DNA of 6,424 nucleotides, from assembly GCA_946414625.1 (NCBI GenBank), contig CAMKPI010000092.1:1-6424 (forward strand), read 5' to 3'. Positions within the stretch are counted from its first letter, which is position 1. Each line of letters begins with the position of its first letter. Source of the DNA: an uncultured Spirochaetaceae bacterium (GTDB lineage Bacteria; Spirochaetota; Spirochaetia; Sphaerochaetales; Sphaerochaetaceae). Both the position numbers and the translations under genes were made by a program. A model generated the notes under the pieces. The model was not told where the DNA came from. It worked only from the letters and a program-made list of their open reading frames with translations, and did no database searches. Positions 6,164 through 6,424 of this stretch are shown piece by piece.

Positions 6164-6424
6164 TTATTCGCTTTTGAAGATTCCTTTGACGTCCTCAACG
6201 GCGTTCTTGGTACCTTCCTTCACCTTTGTGCCGAATTCAGATGCGCCATCTTTAACGTCGCTGAAAACCTGCTTTGTGCCGTCGGCGACTGACGAGGCGG
6301 CGTCGGAGATCGTTTTTCCTGTCTCTTTTGCGGCTTCCTTTACGTCTTTGACGGTCTCCTGTGCTGCGCTCTTCACGTCTTTTCCTGCTTCCTGGACAGC
6401 GCTTTTTGCGCTTTCACCGGACTT
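6164..6424 (-). CDS. C-terminal part of an LEA-like 11-residue repeat protein (5' end outside window)
   Basis: The minus-strand frame is open to the window edge and ends with TAA at 6166-6164, giving 86 residues. A GTG at 6376 could start a 70-residue product, but the same repeat continues upstream of it, so the gene almost surely starts outside the window. From residue 7 of the visible part the sequence breaks into seven consecutive 11-residue units: KSAVQEAGKDV, KSAAQETVKDV, KEAAKETGKTI, SDAASSVADGT, KQVFSDVKDGA, SEFGTKVKEGT and KNAVEDVKGIF, then KSE. The composition is Lys, Glu, Asp, Ala, Val and Thr, with no Cys or Trp. This matches group 3 LEA-like and apolipoprotein-like amphipathic helices, linked in other organisms to protection from drying, osmotic or membrane stress. 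Function here is inference. A signal peptide or membrane anchor could lie in the missing N-terminus. Only a weak 4-bp hairpin follows the stop; the bidirectional terminator at 6002-6046 may end its transcript. Confidence 0.8.
   Translation of the reverse strand, partial: KSGESAKSAVQEAGKDVKSAAQETVKDVKEAAKETGKTISDAASSVADGTKQVFSDVKDGASEFGTKVKEGTKNAVEDVKGIFKSE

Noticed and set aside
6101..6292. 63-codon plus-strand frame opposite the repetitive protein
   Set aside because: The opposite strand shows regular 11-residue periodicity, which chance frames do not. This frame also has no good ribosome binding site.
1..6424. CRISPR array, insertion sequence, tRNA, rRNA or known riboswitch
   Set aside because: I saw no regularly spaced repeats with spacers, no transposase-like protein, no cloverleaf-like sequence and no conserved riboswitch core on either strand.

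Overview
The window most likely comes from a host-associated spirochaete of the Treponema type. The grounds are two tandem outer-membrane beta-barrel-like proteins, a homomeric AsnA-type asparagine synthetase, a stand-alone LUD-domain protein and roughly balanced GC. This assignment is an inference from gene content; there is no rRNA or other marker gene in the window.

Layout, left to right. Positions 1-1565 hold two plus-strand genes for predicted outer-membrane proteins. The first is cut by the left edge, and they are joined by an ATGA overlap. They converge on a minus-strand cluster that reads LUD-domain protein (4846-4109), then an MFS/SLC45-like transporter (4031-2484), then a 4'-phosphopantetheinyl transferase (2491-1562). 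The last two overlap by 8 nt. A 77-nt gap between the LUD gene and the transporter gene carries three 12-nt tandem repeats next to the transporter's ribosome binding site. A 112-nt divergent region (4847-4958) separates the LUD gene from plus-strand asnA (4959-5966), which ends at a strong hairpin terminator (6002-6046). At the right edge, a minus-strand gene, cut by the window, encodes a repetitive LEA-like protein built of 11-residue units.

How the pieces fit. The outer-membrane pair is a translationally coupled unit. The transferase and transporter are very probably co-transcribed, possibly with the LUD gene, but no shared pathway is evident. asnA is a single-gene unit with its own promoter-like AT-rich leader. 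It supplies asparagine from aspartate and ammonia.

The most unusual structure is at the convergent junction around 1562-1645. The stop codons of the outer-membrane gene and the transferase gene interlock in one CTAG. The only good terminator for the outer-membrane operon lies inside the last codons of the transferase gene. I found no CRISPR array, insertion sequence, tRNA or rRNA. No defence or mobile system is recognisable, and the region looks like chromosomal core sequence with a few unusual architectural details.
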